Shown piece by piece: positions 1-8,358 of a stretch of 64,000 bases of DNA. Below the pieces are notes generated by a model, which searched no databases, was not told the DNA's origin, and was given only the letters and a program-made list of their open reading frames with translations. Location of the stretch: NCBI RefSeq assembly GCF_015355755.1, contig NZ_JACVEE010000001.1:2046001-2110000 (forward strand). Reading direction: 5' to 3'. The stretch is from Nocardia sp. XZ_19_385. Its GTDB lineage: Bacteria; Actinomycetota; Actinomycetes; Mycobacteriales; Mycobacteriaceae. How positions within the stretch are numbered: position 1 is the first letter of the stretch; each line of letters starts with the position of its first letter. The position numbers and the translations under genes were made by a program.

Positions 1-777
1 GTGGAATCCTGCCTGATCGCCTGCGCGGACAGCGGCCTCGCGATCGCCTTCGAGTCCGATCCCGCGGATCGGCGGATCGGCCGCCTGGTCGCGGCCCCGG
101 TGACCTACGAAACCCCCTACAGCAGCGACGATCTGCACCGCCGGACCACCCACCGCGGCAGATACCGCCCGGGCCCGCTGAGCAAAACCCTGCGTTCCCG
201 GCTCACCGGAATCGCCAACGCGGCGCACGCCGAACTCCGCTTCCTACCCTGCGACGCCGCGAGTTCACTTGTGCGACAGGCGGACCGGCACCTGTTCAGC
301 ACTCCTCCAGTGGTTCGCGAACTGCGCGACTGGCTGCGTCTCACCCCGCATCATCCCCGCTACCGCCGGGACGGCCTGACCGCCGCGGCCCTGGGCCTGA
401 CCCGATTCGAATCCCGGGGCTTGCGTGTCGCACTCACCGGCTATCCGGTGTTGCGCCCGCTCGGCCTGCCACGGCTGCTGGCCGCGCAAACCCGATTCGA
501 CGACGACGGAGAGCTTTTCGTCCTCATAGCCGACCCTGCCGACCCGATCGAGGCAGGCCGGGTGCTGCTGCGGATCTGGCTGGAACTATCCCGCCACGAC
601 CACACCACCCACCCACTGAGCCAGATCATCGACTGCCCCGCCACCCGCGCCGACCTCGGCGACCTCCTCGGCATCGCCGACCCGGACAGCATGCTGCACA
701 TCGCCAGGGCCGGACGACCCGCCACGCTCCCCGCGCCGTCGTTCCGGCGTCCCGCCGGAGGTTTCCCAGCAAACTAA
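1..777 (+). CDS. Nitroreductase-like (Acg family) protein, 5' end outside window
   Basis: The reading frame is open from base 1 and the usual N-terminal FMN-binding part of the family is absent, so this is probably the last 258 residues of a protein of about 330. The visible part resembles the second half of Acg-type nitroreductase-like proteins: a basic Arg-Arg/Thr stretch (HRRTTHRGRY, residues about 47-56), a helical middle, and a C-terminal HPLSQ...LLGI...HIARAGRP segment typical of the dimer-interface end of these flavoproteins. In mycobacteria Acg is linked to dormancy; no such role is shown here. The stop codon overlaps the first iron box of the next gene. Family call by recognition; moderately sure. 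Confidence 0.55.
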   Translation: MESCLIACADSGLAIAFESDPADRRIGRLVAAPVTYETPYSSDDLHRRTTHRGRYRPGPLSKTLRSRLTGIANAAHAELRFLPCDAASSLVRQADRHLFSTPPVVRELRDWLRLTPHHPRYRRDGLTAAALGLTRFESRGLRVALTGYPVLRPLGLPRLLAAQTRFDDDGELFVLIADPADPIEAGRVLLRIWLELSRHDHTTHPLSQIIDCPATRADLGDLLGIADPDSMLHIARAGRPATLPAPSFRRPAGGFPAN

Positions 778-793
778 AGTTAGGCTAACCTTC
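775..793 (+). promoter_or_regulatory. IdeR/DtxR iron box 1
   Basis: TAAAGTTAGGCTAACCTTC matches 17 of 19 positions of the DtxR/IdeR consensus (TWAGGTTAGSCTAACCTWA). It overlaps the stop codon of the upstream gene and lies 39 bp before the preferred GTG start (832) of the siderophore-binding lipoprotein. It is expected to mediate iron-dependent repression of that gene. Confidence 0.8.
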
Positions 794-800
794 GGCTCGT

Positions 801-819
801 GAGAGTTAGCCTAAACCAA
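801..819 (+). promoter_or_regulatory. IdeR/DtxR iron box 2 (weaker)
   Basis: A second iron-box-like palindrome centred on GTTAGCCTAAAC matches about 14 of 19 consensus positions, 26 bp downstream of box 1. It would lie inside the coding region if translation began at GTG 799. This favours the downstream in-frame GTG at 832 as the true start. Confidence 0.65.
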
Positions 820-831
820 ACGGCAGGTCGC

Positions 832-1802
832 GTGCGCGCCGCCATCGCCCTGTTCGTTCTCGCGCTGGTCGCGGTCGTCGCGGGATGCAGCAGTTCCAGC
901 TCGGAAGAGGCCCAGGCCGCCGGCACTCGCGAGGTGCAAACCGACCGCGGCGCGGTCGCGGTGCCCGCCGAGCCGCAGCGCATCGCCGTCGTCAACGGCT
1001 CGCTCGCCGGCTACCTCTTCGACCTGGGTTCGAAGGTGAACGCCGCCGACCCGCGCCTGCTCGGCGTCCCCCTCGCGCCCGGCGAGTTCCCGGCGGCCTG
1101 GGCCGCGGACGCCAAAGCACAGGGCACCGTGGTGCTGCCCTCCGCCGACAACATCAATCTGGAATTCATCGCCGCCCAGCAACCGGATCTGATCATCGGC
1201 GGCGGCCAGGGCTTCCCGGGCCAGCAGTCCATCGACGCCTACGACAAGTTGTCCGCGATCGCACCGACCGTGCTGATCTCGTCCAAACTCACCAACTGGC
1301 AGGACCAGTTGAAAGCGGTCGCCGACGTGGTCGGAAAGTCCGGCAAGGTCGACGGCTTGATCAAGTCGTACAACGCCAAGGTCGCCGAGGTGAAGGCGGC
1401 CATCAAGGTGCCGCAGGGTGCGGTCTCGGTCTTCCAGTCGCGCAAGGACAACAAGCCCTCGGTCATCGCACCCAGCACCCCGCTGCGGCACTGCTGACCG
1501 AGGTCGGCTTCACCGTCGACGCCAAGGTGGAAACCAAAGCCGGTAACCCGGCGCGGGCCACGGCCGCGGACTGGGTCTCGTTCAGCCCGGAACTGACCAG
1601 TGTTGTCGTCGACGCCCCCGCGCTGTTCGTCGTGCAGCTCGACGGCGGCCGCAGCATCGCCCAGCTGAAGGACGACCCGATGCTGGCCGCGCTCCCCGCG
1701 TTCCGTTCGGGCCAGGTCTATGAGCTCCCGGCAACCAGCCAGCGTCCCGACTACCGCCACGCCATGGCCACCCTCGATCTGCTCGCGAGCCGCTTCAAGT
1801 AA
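832..1802 (+). pseudogene. Iron-siderophore-binding lipoprotein (ABC substrate-binding), frameshifted
   Basis: This is a FecB-like cluster-of-iron-siderophore receptor: a lipobox at VVAGC (Cys19 counted from GTG 832), then PQRIAVVNGSLAGYLFDLG and QPDLIIGGGQGFPG, the usual first and second lobe segments. It would bind ferric siderophore at the outer membrane face and hand it to an ABC permease. The frame starting here ends at a stop at 1495-1497. Homology then continues in another frame from about 1480 (AALLTEVGFTVDAKV) to the stop at 1802. The two parts join if one base is missing near 1480, where CCCCGCTGC would need to be CCCCGGCTGC (reads PSTPAAALLTEVGF). The repaired protein would be about 323 residues, normal for the family. 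Tandem iron boxes precede it. Either a real null allele or a sequencing error. Confidence 0.8.
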
Positions 1803-1860
1803 CTAGTGGCACGATGGATGGTGCCGATCTGCTTCCGCCGACTCAGGAGGACCAAGATCC

Positions 1861-2250
1861 ATGGCAACAATCCAGAACTTCCGCCCTGCCCTAGCTATGT
1901 CCATCTTCGGCGCGATAGGGGCGGCCGTCGTCGCGACCGCCGCCCCCGCGCTGGCCGCCAACAGCATCGATGCCACCGCCCTCGGCCCGGCCAATATCGC
2001 GGCCGACTACAGCTGTGATCCCGCGGCCGGCGTCACCGCCATCAAGGCGATGGTGGGCGCCCCCGACGCCGACCGCCCCTCGGCCATCGGCACCCAAGGC
2101 GGCCTCACCTGCGACGGAAACCGGCACAACACAGTGGTCATCCTGGACGGGGCGTCACTGTCGCCCGGGCAGACCGTGCAGGTGCGAATCGCGCTCGTCG
2201 ACAACGCCGACAACGTCATCACCGGCCAGGCCAAGGTCGCCAACCTGTAG
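1861..2250 (+). CDS. Small secreted protein of unknown function
   Basis: A 129-residue protein with a Sec signal peptide: a hydrophobic stretch at about residues 11-32 ending in an ALA-AN type cleavage site. The mature part has two cysteines (YSCDP and LTCDG) that could form a disulfide. The segment VVILDGASLSPGQTVQVRIALVD looks like a small beta-sandwich. An AGGAGG ribosome site lies 11 bases before the ATG. No family recognised. It starts about 60 bp after the siderophore-binding gene and could share its transcript. Confidence 0.75.
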   Translation: MATIQNFRPALAMSIFGAIGAAVVATAAPALAANSIDATALGPANIAADYSCDPAAGVTAIKAMVGAPDADRPSAIGTQGGLTCDGNRHNTVVILDGASLSPGQTVQVRIALVDNADNVITGQAKVANL

Positions 2251-2360
2251 CGGGCCGGATTCGAACAGCTACGAGGTCAGCGCGGCACCTACACATCTTC
2301 TCCACGGACGCGGGCTTAGATCTAGACGGTAACGGCCCGCATATCCAACGGAGAGCACAT

Positions 2361-4367
2361 ATGCCCGACGCCTCGACGGCCGACGATCCCGATAGCTCGG
2401 GGCCGAACCTATCGGTTCGGCCCAAGCGAAAACGCCCGCCGGTTCTGCCGATTCGACGCCTCGCGCCCCGAGTGGCGGCAGCCGACACACCCGAGCCAGT
2501 GGTCGCCCCGACTGATCAGAAAACCCAGGTTGCCGTTGTCGACAAAGCGCCGCTGATTTCTGCAACACCTTCGGAAACCACTGATCTGGCACCGAATTCG
2601 GCCGTACTTACCGAGCCGGGTGGCGCTGTCCCCACTGTGTCGCGCCAGCCCAGGTCCGCGGCCCACACTGTGGCCCGCCAGCCCAGGTCTGCGGTCCCGA
2701 CTGCGTCGCGCCACCCCGAGTCCGCGGTCTCCGCCGCCGGGATCGGCCCCGCGGCACCTGGCGTCAGTAGCAACACCACCCCAAGCCCAGCGGTCCCCCG
2801 ACCGCGCCAATTTCCAATAGCCTCACGGCCGCAACGCATCCCACCGAAATCGATGCGCGTACCCCTGCCACGCGGCACACTGCTGGCCACGGTGATCGCG
2901 GGAATCGCTGCCGCGGTGTTCATTCCGCTCGATCGCCCGGGCATCGGCTGGGGCTTGGCCGGTTTGGCAGCCGCCGGCGCGGTGTACACGGTCGACCGCA
3001 GGGCTCGCCGCACGCACGATGTGCCGTCCCCCGCACCGGGTGAGGACGAATCACGCAGTGCAACACCAAAAGACGATTGCGCGTCCACGCTGAAGCAGGA
3101 GACGCCATCGCGCTGGAAGGGCGTGGTGTGGTGGACCGCGATCACGTTGGGGCTCTTGGCAGTCGGCGTTTTTCGCGCGGCGGAATGGCTGTTCGTTCTT
3201 TGCCCACTCGGCGCGGCGGTGACCGCATCGCTGGCGGTGGTCCGACGATCCGCCAGTGGGCTGCTGTACGACGTGATCGCGGTGCCGTTGTCGGCGTTCG
3301 AGTCGGTGCCGTGGTTGTACCGCGGGATCCAGCGGCTGCCGGTGCGCAAGTCCTCCTCGGCACAGCGGGTGGGGTGGTCGGTGCTGGCGACTGTGCTGCT
3401 GCTGGCAGTGTTCATACCGTTGCTGGCCGGTGCGGATGCGGTGTTCGCGCAGCTCATCGAGAGCGTGACTCCGCAGTTCGATGGTGCTTCCGGAGCGCGA
3501 TGGGTCTTCGTCTTCACCGTCGCTGCGCTCGCTGTAGCGGGTGCGCTGTATCTGCTGGCGGCCCCGCCACTCGCGGCCGGGGAGTCGAATTCTGTTGCAG
3601 CCCGGTTGATCCGGAAGCACTGGTCGCGGCTGGAGTGGGCGCTGCCGCTGGGCGCTTTGACGGTGCTGTTCACGGTGTTCGTGGCCACGCAGCTGGCAGT
3701 ACTCTTCGGTGGGAACGGATATGTGCAGCGCACCGCGGAGCTGACCTACGCGGAATACGCGCGCAGCGGGTTCTGGCAGCTGTCCATCGTCAGCATGCTC
3801 ACCCTGGCCGTGATCGCGGCCGTACAAGCTTGGGCCGCACAGGAATCGGCGGTCGACCGCCGGTGGCTGCGAATCCTGGTCTCGGCGGTCAGCGTGCTCA
3901 CGCTGGTGATCGTCGCCTCCGCCCTGCACCGCATGTGGACCTACCAGCAGGCATACGGATTCACCGTGCTGCGGCTGCTGGTCGAGGTTTTCGAACTGTG
4001 GATCGGTTTCGTCTACCTGCTGGTGCTGGCCAGCCTGGTGAAGCTGCGCCGCGACTGGGTGCCGCGCGCGGCGGTGGGTGCGGCCGCCGCAACCTTGCTC
4101 GCATTGGCTGGCGTGAACCCGGAAGGCCTTATCGCAGAACGCAATATCGATCGCTGGCTCGCAGGCAAGACCGTCACAACGACTGGCGGCCGTCAGGTCA
4201 AACCCGACCTCGATCTCGACTATCTGAGCGGACTGTCCGCCGACGCCCTGCCCGCCGTCGAGCGCTTGCCCGAACCCCGGCGTAGCCAGATCGCCGCCAC
4301 GATCCGCGCCGACCTCGAAGCGGACACCTGGCAGGGCTGGAACTGGTCGCGCGCGGCCGCACGCTGA
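2361..4367 (+). CDS. DUF4173/DUF4153-type polytopic membrane protein
   Basis: A 668-residue protein. Residues 1-165 are proline-, serine- and arginine-rich and probably cytoplasmic, including three in-frame 11-residue repeats (about 92-124). From about residue 170 come roughly 10-12 membrane segments. The motif SASGLLYDVIAVPLSAFESVP and the ending EPRRSQIAATIR...DTWQGWNWSRA are typical of actinobacterial DUF4173 proteins. The function of the family is unknown. A GGAGA ribosome site precedes the ATG. It is convergent with aftB, with only 9 bp between stops. Confidence 0.75.
   Translation: MPDASTADDPDSSGPNLSVRPKRKRPPVLPIRRLAPRVAAADTPEPVVAPTDQKTQVAVVDKAPLISATPSETTDLAPNSAVLTEPGGAVPTVSRQPRSAAHTVARQPRSAVPTASRHPESAVSAAGIGPAAPGVSSNTTPSPAVPRPRQFPIASRPQRIPPKSMRVPLPRGTLLATVIAGIAAAVFIPLDRPGIGWGLAGLAAAGAVYTVDRRARRTHDVPSPAPGEDESRSATPKDDCASTLKQETPSRWKGVVWWTAITLGLLAVGVFRAAEWLFVLCPLGAAVTASLAVVRRSASGLLYDVIAVPLSAFESVPWLYRGIQRLPVRKSSSAQRVGWSVLATVLLLAVFIPLLAGADAVFAQLIESVTPQFDGASGARWVFVFTVAALAVAGALYLLAAPPLAAGESNSVAARLIRKHWSRLEWALPLGALTVLFTVFVATQLAVLFGGNGYVQRTAELTYAEYARSGFWQLSIVSMLTLAVIAAVQAWAAQESAVDRRWLRILVSAVSVLTLVIVASALHRMWTYQQAYGFTVLRLLVEVFELWIGFVYLLVLASLVKLRRDWVPRAAVGAAAATLLALAGVNPEGLIAERNIDRWLAGKTVTTTGGRQVKPDLDLDYLSGLSADALPAVERLPEPRRSQIAATIRADLEADTWQGWNWSRAAAR
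2634..2732 (+). repeat. Three tandem 33-bp in-frame repeats
   Basis: Units start at 2634, 2667 and 2700. They encode TVSRQPRSAAH, TVARQPRSAVP and TASRHPESAVS, an 11-residue repeat in the disordered N-terminal tail of the DUF4173-type protein. The units are similar but not identical at DNA level. Confidence 0.8.
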
Positions 4368-4376
4368 TCCCGAGTA

Positions 4377-6335
4377 CTAGTTCGGCGGGATGGGGTCGAC
4401 CAGTCGGCACCGCTCGATCTCGAACTCCGGCACCCGATCGATCCGGTAGCCGGCGTACTCCAGTGACTGCTGGAAGTTGCGCCGGAACCGGTCGGCGGTG
4501 AGCGGCTCCCGGGTGGCGGCCAGCACATCCCGAGTTTCCGGGCAGCTCATGGCGGTCCGGATCCGGGTCACCCAGTCCTCGCCGAGGAACCAAGGCAGCC
4601 AGGGATGCCGATTCACCATTCCGGCGTCCACGACCGCCCAGTCGGAGTCGAGGTTCTTGTCGTGGCCGATCCGCGCGTCCAGGAACCGGAAAGTATGTGC
4701 GGCAAGCGGATACGCCAGACCCATCGGATCGATGACCCGGACATCGAGGGGCATGTTCATGCTGATCATGCCGAGGTTCACGTAGAACACCGTGTGCCCG
4801 GCACCGCCGTCCGGGATCGGTTTCGGCGGCGGGACGACATGCCAGTAGGTGAAGGACGGCGAATTGATGAGCAGGCCACCGTCCGGGCTGGCGGCGACAT
4901 CGCGGACCATGGCGCGAATGCGCGGGTAACCCAGGTAGTCCTCGGCGCGGATCGGATGATCGCGGCCGGTGGCCTGGATGTAGTACAGCCGCTCGTCCGC
5001 GATGCCGGAGGAGCTGATCCTGCTGTCGGACTCGATGGCGGTGATCCCCGCCGCACTCAGCGCCCAGGTCACGGTTCCGGCGATCAGAAGGATGAGTACT
5101 GCTTGGCGCGAGCCAGCCTGCACGGCTTTGGATTTCAGCGGCAGCACCATGACCGGTAGCAACGCGCAGAACAGCTGCGGCAGCAGCATGCGGCCGTGCA
5201 TGAAGTCGCCGCCGACGCGGATCTCGTAGACGGTTAGTAGGGCACCGCTGCCGAGCATGAGTACGACCACCGCCGATGGAGTCCGCAACCATCTGCGGAA
5301 TCGGTGAACGCGTTCACGGAGAGCGGGTTTCGGATTGTTGCCGAACGGGCTGACTGCACGAATACTCCGGGATCGCATCGCCAGTGCCGCCGCAACAGCG
5401 AGCATTACGAGCGGGACCCAAAGCCAGTACGGCCCAACGAAATTCCACAGGTAAACGAACCCTTGCCGCCACTTCGACCCGCCCGCATCCTTGGCGACCG
5501 CCGTATTCGGGTACGGCAGACCGTAATAGCCCATGCGCCAGATCTGATAGGCAACCGGCACCAGGCCCGCTACCGCCACGATCACGACACGGAACACCCA
5601 CGGCCGCATCCGAATCTCCGGCAGCGGCGCACACCAGACCATGAGCAGCGCCAGCGCACCGACCAGCGTCATCTCCGGCCGGATCAACGGCGCCAGTCCG
5701 GCAAAGAAGACCAGACCGAAAAGACCGCCCCCACTGACTTTCTCGGCCCGACTCCAGCGAATCAGCCACCACCACAACACCGCCAGCCAGCAGATGACCA
5801 GGCTGGACTCCAGCCCCGAGGTGGCATAGTCGCGCGCCGGGGGAAGCGCGATGAACACCAAAGCGCCTGCGGGAAGCAGCAATTGAGACTTGCCGCCACC
5901 CCACAGCAAGCCAGCGCCCACCATCGCGAAAACAATCGCCGCAACCGACAGCGTCAGCGCGATACCCAGCACCACATACTCCAGCCGCGCATGCGTCAGC
6001 CAACTGAAGAACCAGATGAGATAGGTCCACGCCGTACTGGTGTTGACCTCCACGCGCTCACCGGCATTGAACACCGGCCCATTGCCCGCCAGCAGATTCC
6101 GCACCGTACGCAACACGGTCAAGCCATCGTCAGCGATCCAACGCCGCTCCCACCCGCCGATCGCGAAAAGCACTGCGGTAAGCACGATTCCGCCGACAAA
6201 GACAGGACGTGGCCGCCACCGCGCCGCCGGGCGGACCGTGATCTCTTCGCTCGCAACAACATCGGGCAAGATCGTCAGCGTCAACGGAACTTCCCCATTA
6301 TTGGCACGGGCGAACCATACCGCGCGCTCCAACAA
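4377..6335 (-). CDS. aftB: Terminal beta-(1->2)-arabinofuranosyltransferase AftB
   Basis: A GT-C membrane glycosyltransferase of 652 residues that adds the terminal beta-1,2-arabinofuranose to arabinogalactan (and lipoarabinomannan), using decaprenyl-phosphoryl-arabinose outside the membrane. The N-terminal stretch WIADDGL (Asp69-Asp70), LRTVRNLLAGNGPVFNAGERVE and NTSTAWTYL closely matches mycobacterial AftB (Rv3805c). About ten membrane helices follow, then a C-terminal extracellular domain with several cysteines. The first Met is at 6335, but an internal start nearer the first membrane helix is possible because residues 1-40 are not typical of the family. Databases often call this family ZomB. 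Its presence points to a mycolata cell wall. Confidence 0.88.
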   Translation of the reverse strand: MLERAVWFARANNGEVPLTLTILPDVVASEEITVRPAARWRPRPVFVGGIVLTAVLFAIGGWERRWIADDGLTVLRTVRNLLAGNGPVFNAGERVEVNTSTAWTYLIWFFSWLTHARLEYVVLGIALTLSVAAIVFAMVGAGLLWGGGKSQLLLPAGALVFIALPPARDYATSGLESSLVICWLAVLWWWLIRWSRAEKVSGGGLFGLVFFAGLAPLIRPEMTLVGALALLMVWCAPLPEIRMRPWVFRVVIVAVAGLVPVAYQIWRMGYYGLPYPNTAVAKDAGGSKWRQGFVYLWNFVGPYWLWVPLVMLAVAAALAMRSRSIRAVSPFGNNPKPALRERVHRFRRWLRTPSAVVVLMLGSGALLTVYEIRVGGDFMHGRMLLPQLFCALLPVMVLPLKSKAVQAGSRQAVLILLIAGTVTWALSAAGITAIESDSRISSSGIADERLYYIQATGRDHPIRAEDYLGYPRIRAMVRDVAASPDGGLLINSPSFTYWHVVPPPKPIPDGGAGHTVFYVNLGMISMNMPLDVRVIDPMGLAYPLAAHTFRFLDARIGHDKNLDSDWAVVDAGMVNRHPWLPWFLGEDWVTRIRTAMSCPETRDVLAATREPLTADRFRRNFQQSLEYAGYRIDRVPEFEIERCRLVDPIPPN

Positions 6336-6416
6336 GGGCCCAAAACCGCAGTTCTGGGGTCACGGCAAACCGGGCCGTGTTGCTCAGCCGCAGTGTGGAC
6401 CACTCAGCCGGGCGTG

Positions 6417-6986
6417 TCAGCCGCTGGCGTTTTTACGCTGGTTGGCAGCGAATCGCGCCTTCTTCTGCCGATTCCCGCACGTGTTCATGTCACACCATTT
6501 GCGGGTGCGACTTTGGCTGGTGTCGAAGAAGGCGGCTCGGCACGTCGGCGAGGCGCACAAGGCCAATTTCCCGTCCCGTTCGCCCGCGATGATGCTGATC
6601 GCGTCGGCGGCGATCACGCCCAGGGCGTCTTCTACGCAGGAAGCCGAGCTCAGTCGCCATTGCCGAGTGTTCTCGGGCGTCAGGACAGCCGCCGCCCGAC
6701 CCTGGATGCTGCAGTCATTGATGACTCGGACAGCAGACGCAGGGAGAGCGTCTTGCATCGCGGCCGCTGTAGCGGCGGCGTGAATTGATTCCCTCAGTCC
6801 CCGAGCGAGTTCGAGTTGAGCGGCGGTACAGGAGTCCACGGCGAGACCGTTCACCGCCAGCCAGTCGACGAGTCGCTGCGGTGTGGGAATGCGCTCCACA
6901 GCCTCGCCACAACGCTCCGTCAGAGTCGCCGTGAAGCTGGTCGCCAGCACGCTACCGAGGCGAAAGTCAGGGAACCCAGCATGCAT
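6417..6986 (-). CDS. CGNR zinc-finger (ABATE domain) putative transcription regulator
   Basis: 189 residues. The N-terminal part (about 1-130) is an ABATE-like stress-regulator domain. The C-terminal CGNR zinc finger at about 143-178 has CASPTC, then KWCDMNTCGNRQK, giving the four expected zinc cysteines and the CGNR signature followed by a basic tail for DNA contact. It is divergent from the epoxide hydrolase at 7090, with a perfect palindrome between them, which suggests it regulates that gene and itself. Its DNA target is inferred. Confidence 0.85.
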   Translation of the reverse strand: MHAGFPDFRLGSVLATSFTATLTERCGEAVERIPTPQRLVDWLAVNGLAVDSCTAAQLELARGLRESIHAAATAAAMQDALPASAVRVINDCSIQGRAAAVLTPENTRQWRLSSASCVEDALGVIAADAISIIAGERDGKLALCASPTCRAAFFDTSQSRTRKWCDMNTCGNRQKKARFAANQRKNASG

Positions 6987-7029
6987 GGAACCACCTTAGC
7001 CGGTTGCGGCTCGGCCTGAAGACGTGTTA

Positions 7030-7048
7030 GAACCGTCTATGACGGTTC
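7030..7048. promoter_or_regulatory. 19-bp perfect palindrome in divergent CGNR / epoxide hydrolase promoter
   Basis: GAACCGTC-TAT-GACGGTTC: 8-bp perfect arms with a 3-bp centre. It lies 44 bp before the CGNR gene start and 42 bp before the epoxide hydrolase start, a good position for one dimeric repressor to control both. The binding protein is inferred to be the CGNR product. Confidence 0.7.
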
Positions 7049-7089
7049 ACTAAAGGTCTCGACCGATACCGCATTGACCAGGAGGTCTC

Positions 7090-8256
7090 ATGCCCCGTCC
7101 GACCAGCGACGTTCAAGCATTCGACGCCCACGCGACCGACGCCGACCTCGACGATCTGCGCGCACGACTAGCCGCGGCACGCCTACCAGAAGCTGAGACG
7201 GTCTATCGCCCCGCGCCCGACCCGCGCCGATGGGATCAGGGCGTTCCGCGCACCGACCTCGTCGATGTCGTGAACTACTGGCGCACCGAATACAACTGGC
7301 GGTCCTTCGAAGAGCGCCTCAACCGCATCGGCCAGTTCCGCACGACCATCGATGATCTGGGCATCCACTTCCTGCACCGCCGATCCGAGCGCGCAGATGC
7401 CACTCCGCTGATCCTGACGCACGGCTGGCCAGGCAGCATTGCCGAGTTCACCGATGTAGTGGACGAGCTGGCAGATCCGAAAGATGCGAACGCGCCGGCG
7501 TTCCACGTCGTGGTCCCGTCGCTACCGGGCTTCGGTTACAGCGACAAACCGGCCTCCACCGGGTGGGGAACCGAGAAGATCGCGGCCGCATGGGTAGAAC
7601 TGATGGGAAGGCTCGGCTACAGCAAGTTCGCAGCCCACGGCGGCGACTGGGGAGGCAATATCACCACAGTCCTCGGCGGCAGGTTCCCGGAGCACGTCCT
7701 CGGCATCCACACCCTGTTCGCGGAGGCGCCGCCCGGCCTGACAACGGACGGGCTGACGGCCACCGAACGCCAATGGACCGAGGAAACCCGCCATTTCTGG
7801 CGCCACCGCGCGGCATACGCGAAGCAGCAGGCGACCCGCCCTCAGACCATCGGCTACTCGCTCGTCGACTCACCGGTCGGCCTGCTCGCCTGGATCCTCG
7901 ACAAGTTCGCCGAGTGGACCGACACCGAAGACAGCCCGTTCGAAACGCTGTCCATAGACCGCGTTCTCGACGACGTCACCCTGTACTGGCTGACCCGGAC
8001 CGGCGCATCGGCGGCCCGCATCTACTACGAAAGCCACAACTCCCTCGACCCCGAACTTCGAGTCGACGTCCCATCCGCGATCACCATGTACCCCCGCGAC
8101 ATCGAGAAGTGTCCGCGCCCCTGGGCACAGGAGCGATACCGCCAGATCGTCCGATGGAGCGAGCCCGACACCGGTGGACATTTCCCGTCCCTGGAGGTTC
8201 CCGAATTTTTCGTCAAGGACCTGCAAGAAGGCCTCGCGGCGGTAGCCGGGGTTTGA
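7090..8256 (+). CDS. Epoxide hydrolase (EHN N-terminal domain, alpha/beta hydrolase)
   Basis: 388 residues. The N-terminal EHN segment (about 1-110, containing DLRARLAAARLPEAE and YWRTEYNWR) is followed by the alpha/beta-hydrolase core. Seen: the oxyanion-hole motif HGWPGS, the nucleophile Asp186 in HGGDWGGN, and the catalytic His364 in TGGHFPSLEVPEFF. The family opens epoxides to diols through an ester intermediate; the physiological substrate is not evident. An AGGAG ribosome site precedes the ATG. Likely controlled through the palindrome shared with the divergent CGNR gene. Confidence 0.88.
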   Translation: MPRPTSDVQAFDAHATDADLDDLRARLAAARLPEAETVYRPAPDPRRWDQGVPRTDLVDVVNYWRTEYNWRSFEERLNRIGQFRTTIDDLGIHFLHRRSERADATPLILTHGWPGSIAEFTDVVDELADPKDANAPAFHVVVPSLPGFGYSDKPASTGWGTEKIAAAWVELMGRLGYSKFAAHGGDWGGNITTVLGGRFPEHVLGIHTLFAEAPPGLTTDGLTATERQWTEETRHFWRHRAAYAKQQATRPQTIGYSLVDSPVGLLAWILDKFAEWTDTEDSPFETLSIDRVLDDVTLYWLTRTGASAARIYYESHNSLDPELRVDVPSAITMYPRDIEKCPRPWAQERYRQIVRWSEPDTGGHFPSLEVPEFFVKDLQEGLAAVAGV

Positions 8257-8358
8257 AGCTGTCGATTCCTACGATTGCGCCCACCTGCCGGTGGTCAATA
8301 CCGTGGTCTCGCTGACGCCCGTGGCAGACACGCTGCACGGCGCGTATGAGCTGTCGAC

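Noticed and set aside
5304..6788. 494-residue plus-strand frame opposite aftB
   Set aside because: Arg/His/Pro-rich shadow with no domain and no ribosome site; aftB on the other strand is strongly recognised.
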